Assembly: GCF_001083785.1 (NCBI RefSeq)
Contig: NZ_LAVL01000088.1
Coordinates: 1-34,537 of the forward strand
Direction of reading: 5' to 3'
DNA length: 34,537 nucleotides
From: Nonomuraea sp. SBT364
Lineage (GTDB): Bacteria; Actinomycetota; Actinomycetes; Streptosporangiales; Streptosporangiaceae
The stretch's first letter is position 1. The number at the start of each line of letters is the position of its first letter. The notes under the pieces were generated by a model, which saw only the letters and a list, made by a program, of their open reading frames with translations, was not told where the DNA came from and searched no databases. Below, piece after piece: positions 7,374 through 16,545 of this stretch. A program made the position numbers and the translations under genes.

Positions 7374-8791
7374 CGCCACAGCGGTGGATGGCGGTCCTTC
7401 CAGGGGCGTTCCGCCTCCAGTTGCGCGGCGACGGCCAGCACGGTGGCGTCGGCGCCCGGCCGGCCCGCGAGCATCACGCCGATGGGGAGCCCGTCGTGGC
7501 TCCACCCCAGAGGCAGTGACATCGCCGGCTGGCCCGTCAGGTTGTACGGCGAGCAGAACGGCGAGAACTGCCGCTGCCGCTCCAGCTGATCCGCCGGGTC
7601 GTCAGGCTCGGTGAAGTACCCCATCGGGGCGGACACGCGGGCGAGCACCGGAGTGAGCACGAGATCGACACCGCTCAGCGACCGCATCGCCGACCTGGCG
7701 GCATTCTGGAGCTGCCCCAGTGTCCCGAGCACGGCCCAGGCGGACTGGGCCGAAGCGCGCTCGCGCACGAAGCGGGTCAGCGGATGCAACTGCCGCTCTC
7801 GTTGCGGCGACAGCGGATTGGCCGCGAGCACCCCGAAAATCTGGTCGAACAGCGGGCCGACCGACGGGTCGAACGGTGGGGCGATGTCGATGACCTCATG
7901 CCCGAGTGAGGCCAGCAGCTTGCTCGTCTCCTCCCAGACGCGCAGGACCTCCGGGTCGACCCCGGTCTCGGCGACCAGCGGCCGGGCATGCCTGCCGATG
8001 CGCAGCCGCCCGCCCCGCCGCAACGCGGCCAGGAACGATCCTTCCGGCGGTGGTGGCGGCGGCAGGTGCGGTTCGCCGGGCATCGGCACCGCCATCGCGT
8101 CGAGCAGGGCCGCCACGTCGGCCACCGTACGGCCGAGCGGCCCGTTGGTCGGCAGGCCGAACATCCCCGAATGCAGCGGGCCGTGGCTGACGACGCCCCT
8201 GGTCGGCTTCATGGCGACCAGGCCGCAGAGTGACGCCGGCACGCGAAGTGATCCGCCCCCGTCCGACCCTTGCGCCGCCGGCGCCAGGCCCGCGGCGACG
8301 GCGGCCGCCGCGCCCCCCGAGGACCCGCCGGCGATGAGCCCGGGACTCCACGGATTGCGGGTGGGCGGCCCCTGCCCGGTCTCGCACGACAGCAGGATCC
8401 CGAACTCGCTGGTGGCCGTCTTCCCCAAACTGATCGTCCCCGCTCGGCGCAACAGGGTCACGACGTCGGCGTCGAAGGTCGGCACATTGCCGGCCAGCAC
8501 CTTGGAGCCGAACATGGTGCGGACGCCCGCCGTGGCGGTGAGGTCCTTGAAGCACGTCGGAACGCCGTGCAGCGGCGGCAGATCATCAGGATCAGCCCGC
8601 CGGATCCGCTCCTCGGCTTCGCGAGCGGCGGCACGCGCGGAATCGGCGGTCACGGTCACGAAAGCACCGACCTGTGGATCGAGGCTGTCTATTCGCGCCA
8701 GATAATGCTCGACAAGTTCGACCGGAGAAATTGTTCGATCGCGAATGGCGGCCGATTGGCCGAGCATTGTCAATTCATGAAGTTCGGTCAT
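7331..8791 (-). CDS. Amidase signature family hydrolase
   Basis: A 486-residue protein with the Ser-cisSer-Lys triad of the amidase signature family: Lys82 in CFKDLTA, Ser157/158 in AGGSSGGAAAA, and nucleophile Ser181 in QGSDGGGSLRVPAS. It hydrolyses, or sometimes forms, amides. The ATG overlaps the stop of the dioxygenase gene (ATGA, 8788-8791). It is the last gene of a three-gene operon (glycosyltransferase, dioxygenase, amidase) and its tail overlaps the carrier-protein gene on the other strand. It might remove a protecting group, release a carrier-bound product, or make an amide; the sequence does not decide. Confidence 0.9.
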   Translation of the reverse strand: MTELHELTMLGQSAAIRDRTISPVELVEHYLARIDSLDPQVGAFVTVTADSARAAAREAEERIRRADPDDLPPLHGVPTCFKDLTATAGVRTMFGSKVLAGNVPTFDADVVTLLRRAGTISLGKTATSEFGILLSCETGQGPPTRNPWSPGLIAGGSSGGAAAAVAAGLAPAAQGSDGGGSLRVPASLCGLVAMKPTRGVVSHGPLHSGMFGLPTNGPLGRTVADVAALLDAMAVPMPGEPHLPPPPPPEGSFLAALRRGGRLRIGRHARPLVAETGVDPEVLRVWEETSKLLASLGHEVIDIAPPFDPSVGPLFDQIFGVLAANPLSPQRERQLHPLTRFVRERASAQSAWAVLGTLGQLQNAARSAMRSLSGVDLVLTPVLARVSAPMGYFTEPDDPADQLERQRQFSPFCSPYNLTGQPAMSLPLGWSHDGLPIGVMLAGRPGADATVLAVAAQLEAERPWKDRHPPLWRQADISSETAVHSD

Positions 8792-9717
8792 GGGCTCATA
8801 GTAGCGGCCGTCATCGCCACGTATATGGATCGTTCTCCGGAATAGCTGTCCCTGCCGTGCATGGTCGCCTGATTGTCGAGCACGAGCAGATCCCCGGCTT
8901 GCCACGGCTCGGCGTGCGCAATGCTTCTGGAGGTTCTGGATATCTCGGCGATGAATTCCTCCGGCACCGGGGCTCCGTCGGCGTAGGTGACATCGTGCGG
9001 CAGTCCTCCGCCGTACATCTTCTCCAGCACCTCCCGGGCGCGTGGTGACCCGACGCTCGACGGGTGCCATTGGTCGGCCTGGTTGAACCAGATCTTCTCT
9101 CCGGTGCGCGGATGCCGCCGTGTGGCTTCGCGCTCGCGGGTGAGCACGAGCACTCCCTGCTCCCAGGAATGCTCCACGTCCCGCCCGTCCAGAAGCTTCG
9201 CGCAGGTGTCGCGATCGTCGGTCTCGAAGGTCTCCCGCCAGCTCTTCCCCAGGCCGGCGTCCGCGGGCAGGCGCTGGACGTAGCGCAGCCCACGCTCCTC
9301 GAACTCGCGCACGAGCCCGGCCGGCAGGCTCTCCAGAAGCTCCCTCGCGTCACACAGCGGCGTCGCGCCCCCTTCGCGCGCGGGCCTGCCGCACAGGAAG
9401 AACAGCAGATCGGGCACCTCGCGCTCGTAGGACAGCTCTTGGTGCAGCGTGATGTCGGCCGACGGCGGGAACTCCGTCGAGGTGTAGACGTTGCCGCCGA
9501 GCTGCGTCCGGGGTGAGTTGCCGCCGACATACGACATCGGCTCCAGGTCGAGCCGGCGTAGCAGCCTCGGCAGGTCATGCTTGCCGCCGAGGGCGAACCC
9601 GCGCAGGAGCAGCGGCGCCCCGGCCAATGCGCGCCGATCGGCCAGCGCGGCCGCGACCTCGGCCGCGGCCCTCTCGAGCGAGGTGTCCGACGACGCGTGG
9701 ATCCTCAGTGGAGTCAT
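8788..9717 (-). CDS. TauD/SyrP-type Fe(II)/2-oxoglutarate dioxygenase
   Basis: A 309-residue protein with the iron triad His92-x-Glu94 (LHQELSYEREVPD) and His287 (DNQATMHGRDSY). Arg296 is placed to bind 2-oxoglutarate. The HxE form with the downstream LSYEREVPDLLFF segment is typical of the clavaminate-synthase/SyrP branch, which hydroxylates amino acids, often while bound to a carrier protein or within a peptide. It would add a hydroxyl to an amino-acid unit of the product. The start overlaps the upstream glycosyltransferase stop (ATGA, 9714-9717). The exact substrate is unknown. Confidence 0.87.
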   Translation of the reverse strand: MTPLRIHASSDTSLERAAAEVAAALADRRALAGAPLLLRGFALGGKHDLPRLLRRLDLEPMSYVGGNSPRTQLGGNVYTSTEFPPSADITLHQELSYEREVPDLLFFLCGRPAREGGATPLCDARELLESLPAGLVREFEERGLRYVQRLPADAGLGKSWRETFETDDRDTCAKLLDGRDVEHSWEQGVLVLTREREATRRHPRTGEKIWFNQADQWHPSSVGSPRAREVLEKMYGGGLPHDVTYADGAPVPEEFIAEISRTSRSIAHAEPWQAGDLLVLDNQATMHGRDSYSGERSIYVAMTAATMSP

Positions 9718-10793
9718 CTGTCCTCTTTCCGTCCCGCCGGCGGGACGACCAGCGAGCAGTAGGCGTCATACAGCCGGCGTCCGGCGTCGGCCCAGGTGGG
9801 CAACCGCGGCCGCCCTGCCGGCTGCTGAATGTCGAAGGCTCGTGCGAGCACGGACGGCCGCATGCCGCCTTCGTAGGTGTGCACCCATGCCCCGCCCACC
9901 TCGTCGACCAGATCGACGGCGGCGCCGCGGTGCGGCATGAGCACCGGCCGGTCGAAGGAGAGCCCGAGGAATGCGCTCGCGGAATTGACCGCGAACGAAG
10001 TGCCCAGGACAAGGGAGTCGCTGGCGCGCACGTAATACTGAATCTCAGCATCTCGGACGAACCTGAGATCCGCACGCGCCCGCGGTGTCCGGTCACATTC
10101 TTGACGCACCTGCCGGGCCAGTTCCGCGCTTGCCGGTTTTCCCGCGACGAGCAGAAAAGCGTCCTCCCGGCCATGCGTCACCTCTCGATGGCATCTCAGA
10201 AGCTCTGGGATGTTCTTGTACGGCCTGACCATCCCGAAAGCCAGGGCGATACGCGCCTTCGCCGGCAGGTTCAAATGGTCACGTGCGGCCTGTCTCGACG
10301 GTTCGTCGTCCGGGTAGACGCCCCGGTAGCTGCCCTGCGTGATCACCCGGAGATCGACGCCGTCGATCGCCGGATATTCGAACCTGAACTGGCCGAGCGC
10401 GGTATACGACGGGGAGATGACCTGGTCGACCAGGCGGCTGAAGCGCCTGATGAACCCCAGGATCACACCGGACCTGCCCAGTTCGTGCGGCCGGATGTTG
10501 TTCGCCGTCCACACGATCTTGGCGCCGCGTGATTTGGCCAGTCGTAGCTCCGCCAGCATCCTGGCACCGTCGATCGCGGTCCAGAACGTGTGGCAGTCTC
10601 TTCGGACGAGCCATTCCGGCCAGTAGACATGAATGATGTCCCAGGAGCCGCCGAGTACCGCTGCGGTCGAATAAGGCAGCACCTCGACCGGCCCGGCGGC
10701 GCGGACGCCCATGTACATCTGCGGTAGGTCGGGATTTCCCCCGGCCTCGCTCGAAAGGTGTGCGACAAGAACTCTCAGCGGTCGTGACGGCAT
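9714..10793 (-). CDS. GT-B fold glycosyltransferase (GT4-like)
   Basis: A 359-residue protein. The N-terminal half has the donor-independent Rossmann-like segment (LRVLVAHLSSEAGGNP) and an IHVYWPEWL segment. The C-terminal half has ARIALAFGMVRPYKNIPELL and the late SFAVNSASAFLGLSFDRPVLMP region where retaining GT-B enzymes bind the nucleotide sugar. I chose the ATG at 10793 over the TTG at 10799 because GGAAAGGA (10801-10808) is correctly spaced only for the ATG. It heads the operon with the dioxygenase and amidase and diverges from the ABC-2 exporter genes across 24 bp. It probably transfers a sugar to the product. Its last codons contain an 18-bp palindrome. Confidence 0.75.
   Translation of the reverse strand: MPSRPLRVLVAHLSSEAGGNPDLPQMYMGVRAAGPVEVLPYSTAAVLGGSWDIIHVYWPEWLVRRDCHTFWTAIDGARMLAELRLAKSRGAKIVWTANNIRPHELGRSGVILGFIRRFSRLVDQVISPSYTALGQFRFEYPAIDGVDLRVITQGSYRGVYPDDEPSRQAARDHLNLPAKARIALAFGMVRPYKNIPELLRCHREVTHGREDAFLLVAGKPASAELARQVRQECDRTPRARADLRFVRDAEIQYYVRASDSLVLGTSFAVNSASAFLGLSFDRPVLMPHRGAAVDLVDEVGGAWVHTYEGGMRPSVLARAFDIQQPAGRPRLPTWADAGRRLYDAYCSLVVPPAGRKEDR
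9730..9747. promoter_or_regulatory. 18-bp perfect palindrome, copy 1 of a three-copy motif (candidate LmbU-type site)
   Basis: CGTCCCGCCGGCGGGACG lies in the last codons of the glycosyltransferase gene, 13 bp before the dioxygenase start. It contains the CGCCGGCG core recalled as the LmbU binding sequence. The same 18-mer is at 22266 and its inner 16 bp is at 27110. As RNA it would form a 7-bp stem with a CCGG loop, so an mRNA hairpin is the alternative. Confidence 0.5.
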
Positions 10794-10817
10794 GGCCAAT
10801 CCTTTCCGGGGGTTTCG

Positions 10818-11801
10818 GTGATTATCGCGCAGGATCTCGTGAAGAATTTTTATCGACCGGTTCGCATACCCGGGCCGTTCGGCGGGATGAGGTCCCTTTT
10901 CACCACACGCCGGGTGGTCACGAAAGCGGTCGACGGCGTCAGCATGACCGTCGGGCCGGGTGAGATGGTCGGTTATCTCGGTCCCAACGGCGCGGGAAAG
11001 TCCACGACCATCAAGATGCTCACTGGGGTGCTCGTGCCGACGTCCGGCAGGGTCGAGGTCAACGGCCTGGTTCCGTGGCGCGACCGCCGGGCCAACGCCC
11101 GCGCCATCGGCGTGGTCTTCGGCCAGCGCACGCAGCTCTGGCAGGACCTGCCGTTACGTGACTCCTTCGAACTGGTCGCCAAGCTCTACGGCATGGGCAG
11201 GAACCGATATCTCTCGCGCCTGGCGGCGTTCACGGACCTGCTCGACCTCGGTCCCTTCATCGACACACCGGTGCGCTCGCTCTCTCTCGGCCAGCGGATG
11301 CGCGGCGACCTCGCGGCCGCGATGCTCCATGAGCCCCCGCTGCTCTACCTGGACGAGCCGACAGTGGGATTGGACGTGGTGGCCAAGGCCAGAATCAGGG
11401 ACTTCATCGCGAATCTCAACGCGGACACCGGCACCACGGTCATCCTCACCACCCACGACATCGCCGACGTCGAGCGGCTGTGCCGGCGGGCCGTGATCAT
11501 CGATGAGGGCCGCGTGGCGTACGACGGAGACCTCGACGCGCTCAGACGCCGTTACCTGCCCTATAGGGAGCTCGCCGTCATCGTGCAGCCGCCCCTGCCC
11601 GAATGGGACATCCCCGGCGTCGAACTCGTGGACACGGTCGCGCACCACGGGCACGTCATCCTGAACGTGCGCCACGACCCGCTGATGCTCAGCACCCCGG
11701 AGGCGATCGGCCGGATCACGGCCCGGGTCGCCGTGGTGGATCTGACCGTCAAGGAACCCGACCTCGAACAGGTCATCCACCGGATCTACACGGCACGATG
11801 A
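10818..11801 (+). CDS. ABC-2 type exporter, ATP-binding subunit (COG4586-like)
   Basis: A 327-residue ATPase with Walker A GPNGAGKST (residues 55-63), a VVFGQRTQLWQDLP Q-loop region, the signature LSLGQRMR, Walker B with LLYLDEPTVGLD, and the H-loop TTHD. The long N-terminal lead (VKNFYRP through TRRVVTKAVDG) and the FGQRTQLWQDLP wording are typical of the COG4586 group. That group pairs with two ABC2_membrane_6-type permeases, exactly the two genes that follow. A TTA leucine codon lies at 11154-11156 (residue 113), so translation may need the bldA tRNA. The start is GTG with a weak GGGGG upstream. Export of the product or self-protection is likely. Confidence 0.92.
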   Translation: MIIAQDLVKNFYRPVRIPGPFGGMRSLFTTRRVVTKAVDGVSMTVGPGEMVGYLGPNGAGKSTTIKMLTGVLVPTSGRVEVNGLVPWRDRRANARAIGVVFGQRTQLWQDLPLRDSFELVAKLYGMGRNRYLSRLAAFTDLLDLGPFIDTPVRSLSLGQRMRGDLAAAMLHEPPLLYLDEPTVGLDVVAKARIRDFIANLNADTGTTVILTTHDIADVERLCRRAVIIDEGRVAYDGDLDALRRRYLPYRELAVIVQPPLPEWDIPGVELVDTVAHHGHVILNVRHDPLMLSTPEAIGRITARVAVVDLTVKEPDLEQVIHRIYTAR

Positions 11802-12601
11802 GGTACGGTCGGCCGCCGGCGAGCGCGGCGATCATCGCCAAAGCGGCCAAGTCCGTGCTGATCTACCGATCGGACATCCTCGTCGGCATCGTCAGCCTCG
11901 CTCTGCGGGTGGTCCTGGTCCATCTGGTCTGGCAGGCGCTCTATGCCGGCGACGCCAGCGTGGCGGGGATCGGCCGCGACGACGCGATCGGCTACGCCAT
12001 CCTCGGCGCGATCTTCAATGTGACGTTCCAGCCGTGGCACTTCTCCAGCCTGATGAGCCGCGTGTCCGACGGCACGGTGGTGTTCGACCTCATCCGGCCG
12101 GTCGGGCTGATCACGTTGTCCCTGGGGCAGCAATTCGGCGCTGTGCTGGCGGGCTTTCCCCGTGCGCTGATCGGCATGGCCGTCGCTCTGGCGCTGGGGG
12201 CCGTGCCGCCTCCCACCGGAGTGGCCACCGCCCTCGCGTTCGTCGTCAGCTCGCTGCTCGGCCTGGCGATCGCCCTGCTGTGCAACCTGCTCGTCGCCAT
12301 GACGGCGTTCTGGACCACCGAGATCTATGGAGCGATCATGGTCTACCACATGGCCGCCGCGTTCTGCTCCGGCGCCTTGATCCCGCTGTGGTTCATGCCG
12401 GGCCCGCTCGCGACCGCTCTGAGTTGCCTGCCGTTCAGCGCGCAGGTCTTCACACCGCTGTCGATCTATCTCGGCCGCGAGCCTGACATGCACACGCTGG
12501 CGTCGATCGGCGGCCAGCTCGTGTGGGTCGTCGCGCTGGCCGGCCTGAGCCGGCTGGTGTGGCGGCGCGCCCTGCTCCGGGTGGTCATCCATGGCGGCTG
12601 A
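11798..12601 (+). CDS. ABC-2 family transporter permease 1
   Basis: A 267-residue integral membrane protein with about six hydrophobic segments (for example DILVGIVSLALRVVLVHLVW and ALAFVVSSLLGLAIALLCNLL). The ATG overlaps the ATPase stop (ATGA, 11798-11801). Size, topology and order (ATPase, permease, permease) match the COG4587 half of this transporter family. It should form a heterodimeric channel with the next protein. No substrate information is visible. Confidence 0.85.
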   Translation: MRYGRPPASAAIIAKAAKSVLIYRSDILVGIVSLALRVVLVHLVWQALYAGDASVAGIGRDDAIGYAILGAIFNVTFQPWHFSSLMSRVSDGTVVFDLIRPVGLITLSLGQQFGAVLAGFPRALIGMAVALALGAVPPPTGVATALAFVVSSLLGLAIALLCNLLVAMTAFWTTEIYGAIMVYHMAAAFCSGALIPLWFMPGPLATALSCLPFSAQVFTPLSIYLGREPDMHTLASIGGQLVWVVALAGLSRLVWRRALLRVVIHGG

Positions 12602-13403
12602 ACTGATCCGGCAGGTCAAGGCCTACGCCTGGCTCCAGCGCGCCGCCTGGAAGGCGAGCTTCGCCTATCGGGGGAACACCGCGAACACGATCGTCGGGGT
12701 GGCGGCCGTGCAGGGGGCGCAGCTGCTGTTCATCGGCGTGCTGCTCGACAGGTTCGGCGCGGTCGCCGGCTGGTCGATTCCCGAGGTCGCGCTGCTGTAC
12801 GGCATGCGGCTGACCGCCCACGGGATCTGCACCACCTGTTTCGGTCAGCACACGGCTGTCGCGATCATGCTCCGGGAGGGCTACTACGATCGTTTCCTGC
12901 TGAGGCCGGTCAATCCGTTCCTCCAGGTGCTGACCGCGCGCTTCAACCTCGGCACGCTCGGCGATCTCGGGCTCGGCCTGACGATCCTCGCGGTCGCCGC
13001 CCCGGCCGCCCCCGTGCGATGGACACCGCTCACCGTTTCGTTCCTGGCCGGTGCGGTCCTCGGCGGTGGCCTGGTCGAGGCGGGAGTGCAGATCGCCCTG
13101 TCGGGCCTGAGCTTCCGCGTGAGCATGTTCAGCGCCAAGGCCACGGTCAGCACGGTGTTCACCGACTTCGGCGCGTACCCGATGACGATCTTCGGTCACG
13201 CGGGCGCCCACGCGCTCACGTTCGCACTCCCGCTGGCGTTCGTCGCCTACCTGCCCTGCACGGTCATCCTCGGGCGGACGGCCGAGCTGGTCGTGCCCGC
13301 GTGGCTGGCGTACGGCGCGCCGCTCGCGGGCCCTCTTCTGCTCTACGCCGGTTACCGGTTCTTCATCCGCCAATCCCGCCATTACGTCAGCACAGGCAAC
13401 TGA
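12591..13403 (+). CDS. ABC-2 family transporter permease 2
   Basis: A 270-residue membrane protein with six predicted hydrophobic segments and the COG3694-like N-terminus (AYAWLQRAAWKASFAYRGN). Its ATG lies 11 bp inside the end of permease 1, indicating coupled translation and a fixed subunit ratio. It completes an exporter with the two preceding genes. It is followed by 9 bp and then the asparagine-synthetase-like gene, so all four are probably one transcript. Confidence 0.85.
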   Translation: MAAELIRQVKAYAWLQRAAWKASFAYRGNTANTIVGVAAVQGAQLLFIGVLLDRFGAVAGWSIPEVALLYGMRLTAHGICTTCFGQHTAVAIMLREGYYDRFLLRPVNPFLQVLTARFNLGTLGDLGLGLTILAVAAPAAPVRWTPLTVSFLAGAVLGGGLVEAGVQIALSGLSFRVSMFSAKATVSTVFTDFGAYPMTIFGHAGAHALTFALPLAFVAYLPCTVILGRTAELVVPAWLAYGAPLAGPLLLYAGYRFFIRQSRHYVSTGN

Positions 13404-13412
13404 GGGGTCAAC

Positions 13413-15122
13413 ATGATCGTATTCATGCTCGGTATCGGAGGCTCCGCCGTCGCGGGCAAGGAAGCGCTGGACGCCTGGCTCCGCCGCTACCCGCTCCTGC
13501 CCGATCAGACCGTGAAGCAGTGGATCTCCGACGACCAGCGCGTCTGGTGCCACTGGGTCTCGCACGGTGAGGATCAGCTGGGCGGCATCCGTTACACCGC
13601 GACCGCCCCCGGCACGTTCGCGCTGTTCGCCGGTCGCCCGGTGCGCTGGCAGGACGGCGAGGCCAACGGCCGCGACAGCATCGACCCGCGCGGGTATCTG
13701 GAAGATCCGGGCGGGTGGGCGCCGGAGCTCGACGGCCGCTACTGCGTGGTGCGCGCGGACGACCGGCACGTCCACGTCGTGACCGACCCGGTCGGGCTCC
13801 TGCCCGTGTACACCTCGCGGCACGACGGCGCGGTGCTCGTCAGCAACATGGCCGCCCTCGTCACCCCCGGCAAGGCCGCTCAGCGCATCCGCGCGCTGGC
13901 CGGGCTCCTGGCCGCGGGATGGGGCATGACCGGCGAACCCATGCCGGAAGGCGTGGACAGGATCACCCCCGGCGCGCTCGTCACGCTCACCAGGGACGGC
14001 TCGTCCACCGAGCGGAGGCTCGGCCCCGCCTGCCGGGAGCTGTTCTCGGCCCCGCCCGACTACGCCGAGGCCGAGCGGCTCATGCTGTCCCTCGCGCGAG
14101 GCTTCGCCGACTGGCCGGGCCGGCCCCAGTTGCTCGCACTGACGGGCGGCCGCGACTCGCGGGTGATCGGCGCGGCGCTGCGGCACGCAGGCGTGACCAC
14201 CTCCGCCGTGACCGTCGCCTTCGCCGGGCAGGTGGGCTACCCGGCCACCGGTGACGTGCTGCTGGCCAGCGCGCTCGCCACCACGTTCGGGATCGAGCAC
14301 ACCATCCGCACCGTGGGCCCGCAGTCGGCGCTCTACAGCCGGCTGCCGTCCGTCCTGGACGTCCTCAGGCTGACCTCACCGGGAACCACCGCGCTGAACG
14401 ACATCATGGACCTCCAGCTCAGGACCGCCGAGGGGCCGCTCCCCGTCATGCACGACGGAGTCGCCGGAGAGATCGCGCGTGGCGGTTTCGACACCTACCT
14501 CGAAGGCGACACACCACGCGGCGGAACGCCCGCGGAGATGGCGGACGCACTGCTGCACAGGGCGGTCATGAAGAGCCCGACGCCGTTGGTGAACGCGGAC
14601 GGGATGGGACTGCTCCGTAGCTGGATGCGTGAGTTCGTCACCTCCCACGTGGACGAAGGGGTCAAGCTCGACGACATCCCCGACACGTTTTTCCTGTATC
14701 ACCAGGCTGCCTGGCACGGGCCGAACGTCACCAATCGCGAGCACCGCGAGGACGCCGTGTCCATGATGCTGTCGCCCCGCCTCTGGCCGCACATGCTGGG
14801 CACGACCGCCCGCGAGCGCGCATCCGGCGTCTTCCACCGGGAGATGCTCAGCCGGTTCGCGCCGGAGGTGGCGAACCTCCCGTACGAGAAGGCGGCGGCC
14901 TCGTGGACGCCCGGCCAGGGGATCAAGGAGCCGTCCGATCCGATCGAGGCGGTCCTCAAGGCGACCAGGATCGCCGTGGCCGATCACCCTGATCACCCCG
15001 CCTGGGCCGTACTCGACCGCCGGCGTGTGACCGCCCTGCTCGACTCGCCCTCGCAGGTCATCCGCGGGCCCGGCCGCTACCAGCTGTGGAGCCTCGCGAC
15101 GGTCTTCTGCGGCGCCTCCTGA
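13413..15122 (+). CDS. Asparagine-synthetase-like amide-forming enzyme (no glutaminase cysteine)
   Basis: A 569-residue AsnB-superfamily protein. The N-terminal Ntn-like domain (about 1-200) begins MIVFMLG and lacks the catalytic Cys2 of glutamine-using asparagine synthetases, as in beta-lactam synthetase and lasso-peptide cyclases. The C-terminal domain has the ATP-pyrophosphatase loop LTGGRDSRV (Gly245 to Arg250), so a carboxylate can still be adenylated. It would therefore form an amide from a carboxylate and an amine other than ammonia from glutamine, either inside one molecule (macrolactam, beta-lactam) or between two. The start has GAGGGG spaced 7 bases. Lasso cyclase identity is not supported because no lasso leader peptidase or recognition protein is present. 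Confidence 0.8.
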   Translation: MIVFMLGIGGSAVAGKEALDAWLRRYPLLPDQTVKQWISDDQRVWCHWVSHGEDQLGGIRYTATAPGTFALFAGRPVRWQDGEANGRDSIDPRGYLEDPGGWAPELDGRYCVVRADDRHVHVVTDPVGLLPVYTSRHDGAVLVSNMAALVTPGKAAQRIRALAGLLAAGWGMTGEPMPEGVDRITPGALVTLTRDGSSTERRLGPACRELFSAPPDYAEAERLMLSLARGFADWPGRPQLLALTGGRDSRVIGAALRHAGVTTSAVTVAFAGQVGYPATGDVLLASALATTFGIEHTIRTVGPQSALYSRLPSVLDVLRLTSPGTTALNDIMDLQLRTAEGPLPVMHDGVAGEIARGGFDTYLEGDTPRGGTPAEMADALLHRAVMKSPTPLVNADGMGLLRSWMREFVTSHVDEGVKLDDIPDTFFLYHQAAWHGPNVTNREHREDAVSMMLSPRLWPHMLGTTARERASGVFHREMLSRFAPEVANLPYEKAAASWTPGQGIKEPSDPIEAVLKATRIAVADHPDHPAWAVLDRRRVTALLDSPSQVIRGPGRYQLWSLATVFCGAS

Positions 15123-15150
15123 CGCAAGGACGGGACCGGGCGGCCGTCGC

Positions 15151-16545
15151 TCAGGCTCCGCCGGCCGCCAGGTCCCGCAGCACGCTCTGCCGTGTCTTGC
15201 CGTTCTCGGTACGCCGCAACGAGTCCACGAACCGCCACCGCCTGGGAACGGCAGGCACCGGCAGCGACATCAGGCAGTGCTGGGCGAGCTCCTTCGCCGA
15301 CAGGGCGGCCCCGGCGCGCACGACGACGAGCCCCACCAGTCTGGTGCCGAAGTCCTCGTCGGCGACCGGCACCACCGCGGCGTCCGTCACCTCCGGGTGG
15401 CTCAGCACCACGGCGTCGACGTCGCCGAGATAGACGTTCTCACCACCGATGAGCACCATGTCGTCGGCGCGCCCGACCAGGTAGAGGTAGCCGTCGCCGT
15501 CCTTCCAGCCGAGATCGCCGACCGTCCGGTACGGGGCGGGCGCCCGCCGCTCGGCGTGCCTGCTCGGCAGGGTGCGCAGGTGAACGGTTCCCACGGTGCC
15601 GTCGGGCACGGGCCTGCCGCGCTCGTCCAGGATCTTGATCCGGCAGCAGAAGCCTCTGCCTACGGTGCCCGGCCGGGCCAGCCACTCGTCGCCCCTGCAC
15701 AGGGTCACGCCGATGCCCTCGGTGGCGGCGTACATGTCGTAGACGCGCTCGGCGCCCAGCGCGTCGATCCAGGCGCGCTTGGTGTCCGGTGGGCACGGCC
15801 CTCCGGTGTGAAGCACCGCGCCCAGCCGCGTCCAGCCGGCGGCTCGGTCCAGGTGCGTCTGGAGCAGGCGCATATGGGTGGGGGTGAGTTGCGCCCATTC
15901 GACGTGTTCCGCCCCGAGAAGCCGCGCAACGGCCGGCGGGTCGAAGATCTCGGTCAGGATGGCGGTGCCGGCGTCGGCGAACGTGGCCACGAGGCAGGTG
16001 AAGGCCGCCGAATGCCCGAGCGTGCCCGCGATGAAGCGGCGCTGACCGTCTCGCCAGCCACAGCGGGTGTACATCAGCGGCGGCGGTCCCGCTTGCCGGA
16101 AGGGGAAGCGGACCAGTTTGGGCGTGCCGGTGCTCCCTCCCGTGGGCAGCACGTAGGCCGGTGCCGCGCGCCTCGGCCCGGCGCGGCCCACTTCGGTGAC
16201 CTGCTCGCCCGTGACCAGCCAGCGGACCGGATGGGTCGGGGCCGTCCTGTGCAGCCAGGCGCGCCGCTGCCGCTCGGTCAGGCTGTCCACCGGCAGTACC
16301 TCGGCACCCAGCGCCGAGGCGGCCAGGAGCGAGATCGTCGAGGTAAGTCCCCGGGTCAGCTCGACGATGATCAGATCAGGCGTGCCGCGGGCGCGCAGCA
16401 GCGCCGCCCGCCTACGCGTTTCGGCGTGCAGTTCGCGCCAGGTCAGCCGGCATACGGTTGCGTCGGCCCGATGCAGCGCGAGCGCCTCGCCGCCGGGGAC
16501 GCGCGCCGCATGGCTCTCCACGATGGCGTGCAACCCCGAGGTCAC
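15151..16545 (-). CDS. AMP-forming acyl ligase (ANL superfamily) 1
   Basis: A 464-residue adenylating enzyme. It has the P-loop LPTGGSTGTPK, the ATP/Mg motif YDMYAATEG, the hinge region DLGW and GRADDMVLIGGENVYLGDVD, and the catalytic Lys in RTENGKTRQ. The region where amino-acid adenylation domains carry Asp235 reads GTLGHSAAF, without Asp, so a non-amino acid (an acyl or aryl acid) is the likelier substrate. The GTG start overlaps the stop of the condensation protein (GTGA, 16542-16545). It is the last gene of the six-gene sugar/condensation operon, so it probably supplies the acyl donor used by that condensation protein. Confidence 0.87.
   Translation of the reverse strand: MTSGLHAIVESHAARVPGGEALALHRADATVCRLTWRELHAETRRRAALLRARGTPDLIIVELTRGLTSTISLLAASALGAEVLPVDSLTERQRRAWLHRTAPTHPVRWLVTGEQVTEVGRAGPRRAAPAYVLPTGGSTGTPKLVRFPFRQAGPPPLMYTRCGWRDGQRRFIAGTLGHSAAFTCLVATFADAGTAILTEIFDPPAVARLLGAEHVEWAQLTPTHMRLLQTHLDRAAGWTRLGAVLHTGGPCPPDTKRAWIDALGAERVYDMYAATEGIGVTLCRGDEWLARPGTVGRGFCCRIKILDERGRPVPDGTVGTVHLRTLPSRHAERRAPAPYRTVGDLGWKDGDGYLYLVGRADDMVLIGGENVYLGDVDAVVLSHPEVTDAAVVPVADEDFGTRLVGLVVVRAGAALSAKELAQHCLMSLPVPAVPRRWRFVDSLRRTENGKTRQSVLRDLAAGGA

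Noticed and set aside
13413..15122. Lasso-peptide cyclase
   Set aside because: No lasso recognition element or transglutaminase-like leader peptidase is present, and the nearby precursor has a double-glycine leader and no Asp/Glu at core positions 7-9.
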